Shown here: positions 21,417 through 30,044 of the stretch, piece after piece
Layout of the letters: every line of letters begins with the position of its first letter
Position numbering within the stretch: the stretch's first letter is position 1
Assembly: GCF_027460265.1 (NCBI RefSeq)
Contig: NZ_JAPZBC010000001.1
Location: 6,870,001 to 6,934,000 of the forward strand
Direction of reading: 5' to 3'
Length of the DNA: 64,000 nucleotides
DNA from: Streptomyces sp. WMMC940
GTDB lineage: Bacteria > Actinomycetota > Actinomycetes > Streptomycetales > Streptomycetaceae
The notes under the pieces: generated by a model
What the model saw: only the letters and a program-made list of their open reading frames with translations
Database searches by the model: none
Told to the model about the DNA's origin: nothing
Position numbers and translations under genes: made by a program

Positions 21417-21862
21417 GCGGCGGACGCCCCGAGCGGTTCCCCGCCCGCCGCAGCGCGCGTCCCGCCGCGCAGTGCCCGGGTCGGACCACCGGGGAACCCT
21501 CACCGGAGCCCGGCGCCGACCTGGTCGGCGCGATCATCCGCGCCGCCCCTCGCGCGGCAGCGATCTGCACACCGCCGGGACCTCCGCGTCCCCGAGGGCG
21601 CGAAGTGTCGCCCGGCCCGTAAGGCCCGGCACGCGCGCCCGCTGCGTCGTCGGACCCGTCCGGGTGCGCCCCGTACGAGGCCGGCCGGGACGTTCCGGGC
21701 AAGGACGTCGCGAACCCGCCTTCGGCGCGGGTTCCGCCCCTGTACGCCACGGACTTCCCTGGGCGACCGCCGGGACCGGAGCCCGGGGCGGACGGCCTCG
21801 ACACGACGAACGGGCCCGGGCGACCCGCGTGGCACGGGCCGTGTGGAGACCGTGTGCCTCCC
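21417..21862. other. Convergent intergenic region between DUF2470 and siderophore decarboxylase genes
   Basis: No gene is supported. A hairpin at 21712-21734 is the only clear structure. The frames here are Arg/Pro/Gly-rich and typical of noncoding high-GC sequence. Confidence 0.55.
21712..21734. terminator. Hairpin between convergent iron-regulated genes
   Basis: GAACCCGC (21712-21719) pairs with GCGGGTTC (21727-21734) around CTTCGGC, giving an 8-bp stem with a stable TTCG-type loop. It may terminate the siderophore operon or the DUF2470 transcript. The stem is short, so the call is tentative. Confidence 0.45.
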
Positions 21863-23125
21863 TCACCCGCCGGGGAGCCCACCGAGGAAGTGGAAGCCCG
21901 GCCGTGGGTGCATGAGGAAGTCGTGGTGCGAGATGTTCCAGGCGTACGCACCCGCGAGCGCGAACACCAGCCGGTCCCCGGCCCGCAGACCCGGCGCCGG
22001 CACCCCGCGGGCGAGTACGTCCTTCGGCGTGCACAGCTGCCCCGCCACGGTCACCCTGTCGCCCCGGGCCGCGGGACGCGGCCACGGGTGGGGCCAGCCG
22101 GTCACGGGCAGCACGGCACAGGGCTGGTCGTGGCCCTTCGTCGCCGGGGTGCGCAGATGGTGCGTTCCGCCTCGGACCACGGCGAAGTCCTCGCCGTGGC
22201 TGCGCTTCACGTCCAGCACCTCGGTGGCGTACCAGCCGCAGTACGCGGTCAGCGCGCGCCCCGGTTCGATGCGCAGCCTGAGGTCCGGGTGGCCCTCGGC
22301 GAGGCGCGCCAGTCCGGCTCCGTAGCCGGCCCAGTCGAACCGGGTGCCGGGATCCGCGTAGTCGACGGTCATGCCGCCCCCGACGTTCACCTCGTGGAGC
22401 GGTACGCCGTGGTGCTCGAAGAGCCGTACGGCCCATGACACCACGGACTCGGCGACGGCGAGCTGCGCCGCCGCCCCGAGCCCGCTCGCCAGATGGGCGT
22501 GGACCCCGCGCACCCGCAGCCGGGGGCAGGACCCGCCGGTGAGGAACCGCATCACGTCGTCGGCCTCGGACGGGTCCAGACCGAACGGTGTCGGCCGGCC
22601 GCCCATGGACAGCGCACTCGCCCTCAACGCCCCTTCGGACAGTGGCAGATTGAAGCGCAGCAGCACCGCGACCGGTGGGGCGGGCGCCGGACGCTCGGCG
22701 GCCAGGGCCGCCAGCATCCGCAGTTCGTGGGTGCTCTCGACATGGAACCGCGCCACACCGGCCGCCAGTGCCGCCGCCGTCTCGGCAGGCGTCTTCCCGG
22801 GACCGCCGAACGCCAGCGGACGATCCGGTACGGCCCTGGCCGTATGGGCCAGTTCGCCGCCCGAGGACACCTCGAAGCCGTCCACGTACGGCGAGAGGGC
22901 CGTCAGGACCTCCGGTTCGGGATTGGCCTTGGCGGCGTAGTAGAGCTCGACCCGCTCCGGCAGTGCCTCCCGTACCGCCGCGGCGTGCTCCCGCAGCGCG
23001 TCGAGGTCGTAGAGGTAGGCAGGGAGCCGGTCGACCGGGAGGGAGAGGGCCCGCTCGCGAACCGGTGCGGTGACGGCGGGGGAGACCGCGGCGGGTGCCG
23101 CGACGGCCGTCGGGGAGTCCGTCAT
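21863..23125 (-). CDS. PLP-dependent decarboxylase of siderophore biosynthesis (PvsE/SbnH-like)
   Basis: 420 residues, fold-type III PLP enzyme related to diaminopimelate/ornithine decarboxylases. The PLP lysine lies in YYAAKANPEPEVL; HAHLASG, GGGMTVDY and EPGRALTA are cofactor-binding segments, and CTPKDVLA carries the active-site Cys region. In vibrioferrin (PvsE) and staphyloferrin B (SbnH) pathways such enzymes decarboxylate a citryl-amino-acid intermediate, making for example O-citryl-ethanolamine from O-citryl-serine. Its ATG overlaps the stop of the preceding NIS synthetase (ATGA). It is the last gene of the four-gene operon running from 27842, matching pvsE's last position. The substrate is inferred from context. 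Confidence 0.85.
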   Translation of the reverse strand: MTDSPTAVAAPAAVSPAVTAPVRERALSLPVDRLPAYLYDLDALREHAAAVREALPERVELYYAAKANPEPEVLTALSPYVDGFEVSSGGELAHTARAVPDRPLAFGGPGKTPAETAAALAAGVARFHVESTHELRMLAALAAERPAPAPPVAVLLRFNLPLSEGALRASALSMGGRPTPFGLDPSEADDVMRFLTGGSCPRLRVRGVHAHLASGLGAAAQLAVAESVVSWAVRLFEHHGVPLHEVNVGGGMTVDYADPGTRFDWAGYGAGLARLAEGHPDLRLRIEPGRALTAYCGWYATEVLDVKRSHGEDFAVVRGGTHHLRTPATKGHDQPCAVLPVTGWPHPWPRPAARGDRVTVAGQLCTPKDVLARGVPAPGLRAGDRLVFALAGAYAWNISHHDFLMHPRPGFHFLGGLPGG

Positions 23126-24873
23126 CGTGCGCTCCGGATGTCGTCGTTGCGGGCCGCTCCGGACAGCACGTCCTCGGCGAGCGGGGAGGGCAGCCGCACA
23201 TAACCGGCCTCACGGTCGGCCGTGCGGGCCCAGCGGGTGAGCAGATTGGCCTTGGCGGGCAGCGGCGCGCCCGACAACAGCCCTTCGAGCCGCGGCTGCC
23301 GCCCGTGCTCGGCGGCGTGGCGGCGGAGCGTGTCCCGTACCTCGGCCCACAGTTCGGTCTCCACGCCCGGGTGCAGATCGGCGAGGGCCGCGAGCATCTC
23401 GGACACGTGGTTCACCAGGAGGCAGTAGACCACCCGGTCCCAGCCGCGCCCGGCGCCGTACGTCATGGGCCCGGCCACGGCCGCCGGCAGCACGGCGAGC
23501 GCGGCGGAGTGCCGGTCCGCGAGGAGCTTGGTGCCCTCCAGATCGCGGAACAGCACCTGCCGGGGACGGCCCTCGTCGTCCACGCACACGAGGACGTTCT
23601 GCAGATGCGGCTCCAGGACGAGGCCGTGGTCGAAGTACGCGGCGAGCACCGGCGGCACCAGCAGCGCGAGGTACGCGCGCCACCAGGACAGCGCCGTGCG
23701 CGGGTCCGTGTCCGCCAGGAGCCGGGAGATGTGGGCGGGCCCGGTGGCGTACTCGTCGGCGACCGCCGCGGCGAGCAGAGGGGTGAGTCCGGGCCGCAGC
23801 CTCCGGCCGAGCCCTTCGCGGACGATCACGCCGAAGCCCTCCAGCAGTCCCCGGACCGGCACTCCGTCCGGCCCGGGCAGGGCGAGGCTCCGGTACGCGG
23901 GTTCGCGCAGCACGTCGCTGCCGGGGAAGCGGGCCGCCAGTTCGGCGAGGACCGGCTCCAGCAGCCGGGTCAGCGCCACCGCGCCGGACAGTTCGTATTC
24001 CGCGTTCTTCCGGAGGCAGTTGGTGATGCGGACGTTGAGGCTGAACTTCAGGAAGCCGTTCCCGTCGAACAGGGTGCGGACGGAGGCCGTGGCGGCGAAG
24101 GGGGTGGTGCCGGGGCCGAGGTCGAGGACCTCACCGCGGGCGAGGGCCGTGCGCAGCCGGGGGTCGTCGCGCAGCAGTGCGTACTGCCACGGGTGGGCGG
24201 GCAGCAGCCGGTAGCCGTCCGGAGCGCGTCCCAGCCGGTCCAGCGCCGCGTCGGCACCCGGCTCCGCCGACTCCCCGGCGACCAGGTCCTCGCGTACCGC
24301 GAGCAGCCGCAGCGGGAACGACGCGCCGGCCTCGGGCGCGTACGCCGCCCAGGCCGCGGGGTCCCCGTCGCGGGCCTTGGGCGTCGGGTGGAAGCGGTGC
24401 CCGAGGGCGAGGGACTGCTCCGAGGCGAGATACGCGGCGGGCACGGCACGCGGGCCGGTGGCCCGCGCGGCCGGGCGGCCCTCGGCGAGCGCGGAGGCGA
24501 CGCCCCGGTGGCTGGAGGCGACCTGCTCCAGGAACTCCTCGTTGCGCACGCCCGTGCGCAGCGTCAGCTCCGCCTGGACGAGCTCGGCGAGCCGCTGCCA
24601 GCCGACGGGCGACCAGCCGCCGGACGTCTCCTCGGCGACGGGGCCGCCGAACCGGTGGGCGCCGAGCAGCGACGTACGGCGCAGCGCGACGCGCAGCAGC
24701 GCGCCGCGGCGGGGCAGCCGCAGCAGCAGGTGCCCGCCGATGACCGCGGTCTGGTGCTCGGGTCCGCACAGTTCACGCAGGAGGCAGTTGAGGAGGGTGT
24801 GGGCGACCGCAACGTCGGCCGAGGGCGGGGGCGCCAGCGCGGAGCGGTGCGCGGAAGGATGTGTGGAGGTCAT
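23122..24873 (-). CDS. IucA/IucC-family NIS siderophore synthetase (second copy, PvsD position)
   Basis: 583 residues, the usual size for NRPS-independent siderophore synthetases, which adenylate a carboxylate such as citrate and condense it with an amine or alcohol. Conserved features include HPWQYALL with the ATP-contacting His, the central KFSLNVRITNCLRKN segment, VLEPHLQNVLV and the FRDLEGTKLL block. It lies six bases after the upstream NIS gene's stop and overlaps the decarboxylase by four bases. In vibrioferrin the synthetase at this position condenses citrate with serine before decarboxylation. Which substrates this enzyme uses cannot be read from sequence. Confidence 0.92.
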   Translation of the reverse strand: MTSTHPSAHRSALAPPPSADVAVAHTLLNCLLRELCGPEHQTAVIGGHLLLRLPRRGALLRVALRRTSLLGAHRFGGPVAEETSGGWSPVGWQRLAELVQAELTLRTGVRNEEFLEQVASSHRGVASALAEGRPAARATGPRAVPAAYLASEQSLALGHRFHPTPKARDGDPAAWAAYAPEAGASFPLRLLAVREDLVAGESAEPGADAALDRLGRAPDGYRLLPAHPWQYALLRDDPRLRTALARGEVLDLGPGTTPFAATASVRTLFDGNGFLKFSLNVRITNCLRKNAEYELSGAVALTRLLEPVLAELAARFPGSDVLREPAYRSLALPGPDGVPVRGLLEGFGVIVREGLGRRLRPGLTPLLAAAVADEYATGPAHISRLLADTDPRTALSWWRAYLALLVPPVLAAYFDHGLVLEPHLQNVLVCVDDEGRPRQVLFRDLEGTKLLADRHSAALAVLPAAVAGPMTYGAGRGWDRVVYCLLVNHVSEMLAALADLHPGVETELWAEVRDTLRRHAAEHGRQPRLEGLLSGAPLPAKANLLTRWARTADREAGYVRLPSPLAEDVLSGAARNDDIRSAR

Positions 24874-24879
24874 CCCGGT

Positions 24880-26658
24880 TCACACTCCCCGCAGCAGGTA
24901 GTTGGGGCCGGTGGTGTAGTGCTTGTTGATGTCGGACGCTCCCGAACGTTCCTTGGCCAGCAGGGTTCCCGCGGTCACCATCGCCTTCACGGGCAGCTCG
25001 GGCGCGTCCAGCACCCGCGCCCGCAGCACGGCCCCGGGCTCACCCGGCCCGGTCCCGAGCCGCTCGACGGCCTCGGCCAGCCGATCCCGGACGAGCCGCA
25101 GCAGCCGGTCCAACGGGGCGCGTCCGTGGCGGGCGAGGTCGAAGGCGTAGGCCCCCGCGCACAGATGGACGGTGATGGTGGTGAAGAGGTCGGCGAGCGG
25201 ACCGTCGCCGTCGGTGAGTATGCGGCGGTCGTCGAAGTCCCCCGGCCCGGGCGCGTCCGGGCCGAGCGCCGTCCGCAGCCGGCCACCGTGGACCCGCGGG
25301 CCGTCGTTGTCCTTGAGGAGCAGCCGCAGCCGGGGGCCCCGGCCGGTCCCGTCCAGCACGAGGGACACGTTCTGCTGGTGGGACTCCAGGGCGATCCCGT
25401 ACCCGAAGAGCGTGGTCTGGAAGTCCAGCAGCAGCGTGAGAACGGCGTCCAGCAGCACGAGCGGGTCGCCGCCGTGGAAGCGGTCGGCCAGATGGTCGAC
25501 GACCAGCCGCCCTCCGGGTGCCCGGGCGAGCAGGGCCGCCATCGGCACGACGACGCAGCCGTCGAGCCCCGCGGGCTGGCGGCGCAGCAGCACCGCGAGC
25601 AGTTCGTGCCCGGCGTGGGCGAAACGGGTCTCGTCGGCGTGCAGGACGGTGTCCCGGAACCGTGGTTCGCGGGAGGTCACGGTCTGGAGCAGACGCTGGA
25701 CGGCGGCACCGTCGCGCAGGGTCCCGGGCTTGATGGTGCGCCGGTTGAGCCGGCCCAGTGTGGAGGTGGCGAGCGGCAGTTTCAGATGGATCCCGGGCCG
25801 GTCCGCGAGGGCGACCGTCCGCATGGACAGGGTGGGCACGACGTCCAGGTGGGCCCGCGGCGCGGGGAACGCCCGGCCACGGAGTCCCGCGGCGCGCACC
25901 GCCTTGCCGAGCGGGCCCGCTGCCGTGAGCGGGTGCACGGGCAGCGCGACATGGCTGCCGTCGAGGCCGGACAGCCCGAGGGCCGAGGGCGCCGGGCCGG
26001 GGAGCGGGCCCACGGCGGTCACGGCCTCGCGCGGTACGGCGAGCCAGCGCAGCGCGAACCGGGGGTGGAACTCGGGCGCGTACGCCCGCAGCGCCGCAAC
26101 GGCCAGGCCGGACCTGCCGCGGGCGGTGGGGTACACGGGGTGGTCGAGCCGGGCGGCGAGCGCGTCCAGGGCGAGGCCGCCCGACAGCCCGGTCCAGTGG
26201 GCGGGATCGGCGCCGTGGCGCTCCGCGAGTGTCCGCAGCACCTCCTCCTCCGTGGCCTCGTGCAGCCGTACGGCGGCGAGGGTCCGGCGGCACTCCTCGG
26301 CGAACGCCTCGAAACCGCCCCGGTCCACCGGCGCGGCGAGGGAACGGAGTTCGGCCAGGACCGTGTCGGTGTCCGTCAGCTCGGCGCCGTCGGACTCCCG
26401 GCGCAGCAGCGGTTCCCTGGCCGCCCACACGCACTGGAAGCCGTCCTCGCGCACCGGCAGCAGCAGCGCGTCGGGTCCGGGGGTCGCCAGCCGCAGCCAG
26501 GTCCCGTCCGCGCGCTCGACCGGGTGGCTGCGGCTGCGCAGCCCCGCGACGTCCTCGCGAAGCAGGGCGCTCAGCACCCGCAGCAGCAGTTCGTCTCCGG
26601 CAGTCGCCGGTCCGGCCGTCCGTGCCCGGGCGGCGGCGCCCGCCGGGGGGACCGTCAA
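24880..26658 (-). CDS. IucA/IucC-family NIS siderophore synthetase (first copy, PvsB position)
   Basis: About 592 residues. The family blocks are HPLTAAGPL, the HLKLPLATSTLGRLNRRTIK segment (equivalent of KFSLNVRITN), ALESHQQNVSLVLD and LLKDNDGPRV. It is clearly divergent from the neighbouring synthetase, so the two likely catalyse different condensations. The start is a TTG at 26658 inside TTGA, overlapping the ATP-grasp stop. GGGAG lies eight bases before it, no better ATG or GTG is available near the conserved beginning, and the upstream frame runs through the ATP-grasp gene. Translational coupling is therefore likely. Its order after the ATP-grasp gene matches pvsB after pvsA. Confidence 0.9.
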   Translation of the reverse strand: MTVPPAGAAARARTAGPATAGDELLLRVLSALLREDVAGLRSRSHPVERADGTWLRLATPGPDALLLPVREDGFQCVWAAREPLLRRESDGAELTDTDTVLAELRSLAAPVDRGGFEAFAEECRRTLAAVRLHEATEEEVLRTLAERHGADPAHWTGLSGGLALDALAARLDHPVYPTARGRSGLAVAALRAYAPEFHPRFALRWLAVPREAVTAVGPLPGPAPSALGLSGLDGSHVALPVHPLTAAGPLGKAVRAAGLRGRAFPAPRAHLDVVPTLSMRTVALADRPGIHLKLPLATSTLGRLNRRTIKPGTLRDGAAVQRLLQTVTSREPRFRDTVLHADETRFAHAGHELLAVLLRRQPAGLDGCVVVPMAALLARAPGGRLVVDHLADRFHGGDPLVLLDAVLTLLLDFQTTLFGYGIALESHQQNVSLVLDGTGRGPRLRLLLKDNDGPRVHGGRLRTALGPDAPGPGDFDDRRILTDGDGPLADLFTTITVHLCAGAYAFDLARHGRAPLDRLLRLVRDRLAEAVERLGTGPGEPGAVLRARVLDAPELPVKAMVTAGTLLAKERSGASDINKHYTTGPNYLLRGV

Positions 26659-27842
26659 GGTGCGATCTCCCAGCGCTGCGCGGCCAGGAACGCGGCCACG
26701 ACGCGGTCCACGGCCGACAGGTCGGTTCCGGTGGCCCGCACCACGCCGAGGAAGTCCCGGTTGGTGCCGTACACCGGGTGGCGCTCGCCGAGGCCGCGCA
26801 GCGGCCGGTACGTCAGTCTCACTCCGTCCGTCTCCACTTCGGTCGCCCCGGGGGCCGACGTCAGCGTCCCGGCACGGTCTGCGCACGGGTAGTCGAGCCT
26901 GGCCGCCCCGTCGGTCCGCGCGCCCAGCACCGGCGGGAGCGGCTCGCCGAGATGGGTGCGAAGGACGTGCTCGAAGAGCGGTATGTCCAGCAGCCCGGCG
27001 AGCAGCAGATCGCACTGGTCCCCGATGGCACGGTAGTTGACTTCGATGATCCGCGCGCGGCCTTCGTGCACCGTGAACTCGGTGTGGCAGGCTCCGAACC
27101 CCACGCCGAGCGCGTCGAGTTGGTCGAGCACCTGCGTCTCGATGTCCCTCGGGTGCCGGGGCACGTAGGTCAGCCGCTCCTCGATGAAGTACGGGGGAGG
27201 GGACAGCTCGGTGCGGAACCCGCCCAGCACATGGCGCACCCGCCCGTCGCCCAGGGTCTCCAGGGTGAACAGCTCGCCGGGCAGGTACTCCTCGACCACC
27301 AGCGCCGCCCCCGGCCGCCGTGCCCGGATCTCCTCGCAGCGCCGCACCAGTTCCGGCGCGTTCCCGGCCATGACGACGTCCTCGCTGGCCACGCCCTCGC
27401 GCGGTTTGACGACGCACGGGTACGGGACGTCGGCGGCGAGGGCGGCGGGGTCCTCCCCGGCGGTCAGTTCCACGGACCGCACGGTGTCGGCGCCCGAGGC
27501 GGCCAGCCGGCGGCGCATCTCGGCCTTGTCCTTCGTGCGCAGCGTCGCTCGCCAGTCCTTCGCGGCCAGCCCGAAGTAGTCGGCGGCGAGAGCGGCCTGG
27601 GTCTGCAGATGGTCGCTGTTGGTGAAGACCGCCTCGGGGGTGCCGTGGGCGGAGACACGGGAGACGACGGCCCGGAAGTCGCGCACGTCGCACTCCAGCA
27701 CCTCGACGTCCGGGTACACGGCTCGGTGTGCGGCGGGCCGGTCGGTGAGCAGAGTGACGTCCAGGCCGAGCCGGCGGGCGGCCGGGAGGAATCCCTCGGT
27801 GACCGAGTCGGTCGGGTTCAGGGCAAGCAGGTACAACCGCAT
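26655..27842 (-). CDS. ATP-grasp amino acid ligase of siderophore biosynthesis (PvsA-like)
   Basis: 395 residues with an ATP-grasp core: PCVVKPREGVASEDVV (nucleotide-binding loop region), VVEEYLPGELFTLE, and the metal-binding IIEVNYRAIGDQCD near the C-terminal side. The N-terminal domain begins MRLYLLALNPTDS. ATP-grasp ligases activate a carboxylate as acyl phosphate and join it to an amine. In vibrioferrin the pvsA product of this family is the first gene of the operon and is proposed to act on the alanine/2-oxoglutarate part. Here it also heads the operon, 62 nt downstream of an iron box, and its stop overlaps the next gene's TTG. The substrate is inferred from synteny only. Confidence 0.85.
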   Translation of the reverse strand: MRLYLLALNPTDSVTEGFLPAARRLGLDVTLLTDRPAAHRAVYPDVEVLECDVRDFRAVVSRVSAHGTPEAVFTNSDHLQTQAALAADYFGLAAKDWRATLRTKDKAEMRRRLAASGADTVRSVELTAGEDPAALAADVPYPCVVKPREGVASEDVVMAGNAPELVRRCEEIRARRPGAALVVEEYLPGELFTLETLGDGRVRHVLGGFRTELSPPPYFIEERLTYVPRHPRDIETQVLDQLDALGVGFGACHTEFTVHEGRARIIEVNYRAIGDQCDLLLAGLLDIPLFEHVLRTHLGEPLPPVLGARTDGAARLDYPCADRAGTLTSAPGATEVETDGVRLTYRPLRGLGERHPVYGTNRDFLGVVRATGTDLSAVDRVVAAFLAAQRWEIAP

Positions 27843-27903
27843 GAGGGGGCCACTCCGCGCTCGGATCCGGTGATCCGACCGTTCCGGATCACGGGACGTG
27901 AGC

Positions 27904-27922
27904 CTAGGTTAGGCACACCTAA
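27904..27922 (-). promoter_or_regulatory. Iron box before the siderophore biosynthetic operon
   Basis: Read on the minus strand, 27922-27904 is TTAGGTGTGCCTAACCTAG, identical in 18 of 19 bases to the box before the DUF2470 gene. It lies about 61 nt upstream of the ATP-grasp ATG, where it could overlap the operon's promoter. It is a DmdR/IdeR-type operator by consensus. Confidence 0.85.
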
Positions 27923-27978
27923 GTCTGTCAATTCGCCGCGACGCGGCCCCGGTTGGCGCATGAGATCCCCTCTGTGGT

Positions 27979-27997
27979 TAAGGTGAGGCTCGCCTTA
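27979..27997 (+). promoter_or_regulatory. Second, weaker iron box before the FhuF-like gene
   Basis: TAAGGTGAGGCTCGCCTTA at 27979-27997 is a near-perfect palindrome (eight of nine arm pairs around a central G) matching 14 of 19 bases of the IdeR/DmdR consensus. It ends 37 nt before the GTG of the FhuF-like gene. Together with the box at 27904-27922 it makes this a divergent iron-controlled promoter region. Confidence 0.72.
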
Positions 27998-28034
27998 CCT
28001 CATTCTGTCTCAGTCGTCGTGTCGAGGAGCGTCC

Positions 28035-28895
28035 GTGACCCTGGCTCCGGTGTACCCTCCTGCCGCCGCCGTGAGCTGCGCCACCCTGGCCGGCTCGGCG
28101 TTCCGCAGACTGGTGGCGCTCTGCCCCGCCCTCGACGCGGACGTCGCGGAGCCCGGTTCGCGGACCCCGCAGGGCTGGGCCGACGGTGCCGAGCTGGCCG
28201 GGCGCCCCGAGTTCCTGGACGCCCTGGTCGCCGCCGAGACCCTGCGGGTGGAGCGCGACCACGGCCGCACTCCGCGTCCCGACGTCGCGGCCTCCCGCGC
28301 GCTGCACGACTACCTCTGGTCCGTCGGTCTGCTGATGAGCGGTCCCTGGTGTCTGGAGCGTCGCGTCCCGCGGATCCGGCCCGAGGGCGTTCGCGTCAGC
28401 CTCACCACCGGGGCGTTCTCCGTCGTTCCCGGGGGCTTCGCGTGCCTCCCGGATGATCCGGCCGCCGGGATGCCGGGTGCGAGGGTGCTGCCGCACGAGG
28501 AGGCCCTGCGCGCGGAGCTGCGCGCCGGTTTCGCCGACCATGTGCGTCCGCTGCTCTCCGCGATCGCCCCGCGGGTGCGCCGCGGGCCCCGTGCCCTGTG
28601 GGGCATGGCCGGCGACGACCTGGTGTCCGGCGTCTGGTACCTCGGCCGGATGCTGGGGGAGGAGGAGCGCGGCGTGCGGGCCGCGACCGAGCTGCTGCCG
28701 GAGCCCGTCCCGCCGTTCCCCGGAGGCGCTGACTTCCGGAGGCTCGCCGGACGCGCGGGCCGGTCGTACCCGACCCGCACCCGCGCGGGCTGCTGCCTCT
28801 ACTACACCCTCCGCCCGGCCGAGGCGTGCGGCACCTGCCCGCGGACGAGTGACGCCGAGCGGCTGCGCCGGCTGGAGGGTGACGGCCCCTGCTGA
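28035..28895 (+). CDS. FhuF-like (2Fe-2S) ferric siderophore reductase
   Basis: 286 residues. The C-terminus has C253-C254, then C265 and C268 (CC-x10-C-x2-C), the [2Fe-2S] ligand motif typical of FhuF-type ferric-iron reductases that free iron from imported siderophores in the cytoplasm. The rest of the chain, including WSVGLLMSGPWCLE, fits the family. The GTG at 28035 is preceded by GAGGAG. The gene is divergent from the siderophore operon and has its own iron box. No uptake transporter gene is visible, so import of the ferric siderophore must use genes elsewhere. Confidence 0.85.
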   Translation: MTLAPVYPPAAAVSCATLAGSAFRRLVALCPALDADVAEPGSRTPQGWADGAELAGRPEFLDALVAAETLRVERDHGRTPRPDVAASRALHDYLWSVGLLMSGPWCLERRVPRIRPEGVRVSLTTGAFSVVPGGFACLPDDPAAGMPGARVLPHEEALRAELRAGFADHVRPLLSAIAPRVRRGPRALWGMAGDDLVSGVWYLGRMLGEEERGVRAATELLPEPVPPFPGGADFRRLAGRAGRSYPTRTRAGCCLYYTLRPAEACGTCPRTSDAERLRRLEGDGPC

Positions 28896-28943
28896 CGGGG
28901 CCCGCCCGGGAGGCCTCCACGACACGCTTCTGATGGGTGAGTC

Positions 28944-28971
28944 ATGTGGCGACTTGTCCTATTCGCCACAT
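28944..28971 (+). promoter_or_regulatory. Perfect 9-bp inverted repeat upstream of the beta-helix gene
   Basis: ATGTGGCGA (28944-28952) and TCGCCACAT (28963-28971) are exact reverse complements separated by ten bases in a locally AT-rich stretch, ending 11 nt before the ATG at 28983. The spacing, with arm centres 19 nt apart, suits a dimeric regulator. A leader hairpin is an alternative. Confidence 0.6.
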
Positions 28972-28982
28972 AATTTGAGCTC

Positions 28983-30044
28983 ATGACGAAACGACAGTTC
29001 ATGTACCTCGGCTGTGTCGCTCTGATGGTGACCTCGGGGCTGGGCGTGGCGGCACCGGCAGGCGCCCGCACCACCTACGACGTGGTCCCCGGCGAGTCGA
29101 TCCAGCTCGCGGTCGACCGGGCGCGCCCCGGCGACACCATCGACATCGCCCCCGGCGTCTACCGGGAGAGCGTCATCATCAGGAAGTCCGACCTGACGCT
29201 GCGGGGCGCGGGTGAGCGGACCGTCCTCGTGCCCTCCACGGCCAAGCCGACGCACGTCTGCGGACTGGGCGGCAACGGCATCTGCGTCATCGGCACCGAC
29301 GCGAAGCCCGCCACGAACGTCCGGGTCCACTCGTTGACGGTGTCGAAGTTCAGGAAGAACGGCATCTGGGCCTCACGCACCAACAAGCTGAGCATCCGCG
29401 GCGTCACGGCGGTGGGGAACGGCAACTGGGGCATCGCCCAGGAGCGCTCCCTGCGGTCCGAGATCCGCGGCAACGCGGCCCGTGACAACGCGGAGTCGGG
29501 CATCTTCGTGTCGAACACCATCGACACCGAGGCCGGCGCCGTCAACACCCGGCGCACCGTGGTCATGGACAACCTGCTGGCCGGGAACCGCATCGGCATC
29601 ACCGTCCGGCGCCTGCGGAACCTGTACGTGAACAACAACGTCGTCACCGGCAACTGCGCGGGCATGTTCATCGTGGGCGACGAGGGTGTCCCCCGGACGG
29701 GCGACCTGACCGTGCGCGGCAACCGGGTGCACCACAACAACAAGTCCTGCGCCAAGACCGCACGGCTCCCGAGGATCCAGGGCGCCGGCATCGTCCTCAC
29801 CGGCGTCGAGGGCGCCACCGTCGCGTCGAACGCCGTCTGGAGCAACGTCGGCACCTCCCCGTTCTCCGGCGGGATCGTGCTCTTCAAGAGCATCGTGGGC
29901 GCACCCAACAGCGGCAACGTCATCAAGGCCAACATGCTGGTGGCCAACCGTCCGGCGGACCTCGCCAACCGGGACACCGGCACCGGCAACACGTTCTCCG
30001 GCAACTACTGCCGCCTGTCCGAGAAGGCGGGGAAGTGCGCATGA
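28983..30044 (+). CDS. Secreted right-handed beta-helix repeat protein
   Basis: 353 residues. Residues 1-28 form a signal peptide (basic start MTKRQ, hydrophobic core, cleavage near AGAR). Next comes YDVVPGESIQLAVDRARPGD, a typical opening of NosD/pectate-lyase-like parallel beta-helix proteins, then repeating coils with GNG, NNNV and GNRI turns through the rest of the chain. Such proteins bind or process polysaccharides or act on the cell surface; no catalytic set is certain. The gene has only a weak ribosome binding site and a perfect inverted repeat just upstream. Its stop overlaps the following methyltransferase start (ATGA), an unusual pairing of a secreted protein and a small-molecule methyltransferase. 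Confidence 0.8.
   Translation: MTKRQFMYLGCVALMVTSGLGVAAPAGARTTYDVVPGESIQLAVDRARPGDTIDIAPGVYRESVIIRKSDLTLRGAGERTVLVPSTAKPTHVCGLGGNGICVIGTDAKPATNVRVHSLTVSKFRKNGIWASRTNKLSIRGVTAVGNGNWGIAQERSLRSEIRGNAARDNAESGIFVSNTIDTEAGAVNTRRTVVMDNLLAGNRIGITVRRLRNLYVNNNVVTGNCAGMFIVGDEGVPRTGDLTVRGNRVHHNNKSCAKTARLPRIQGAGIVLTGVEGATVASNAVWSNVGTSPFSGGIVLFKSIVGAPNSGNVIKANMLVANRPADLANRDTGTGNTFSGNYCRLSEKAGKCA

Noticed and set aside
23095..26892. 1265-residue open frame on the plus strand opposite the siderophore genes
   Set aside because: It is antisense to two NIS synthetases and a decarboxylase with clear family motifs. Its sequence is Gln/Gly/Arg/Val-rich, the typical antisense frame of high-GC coding DNA.
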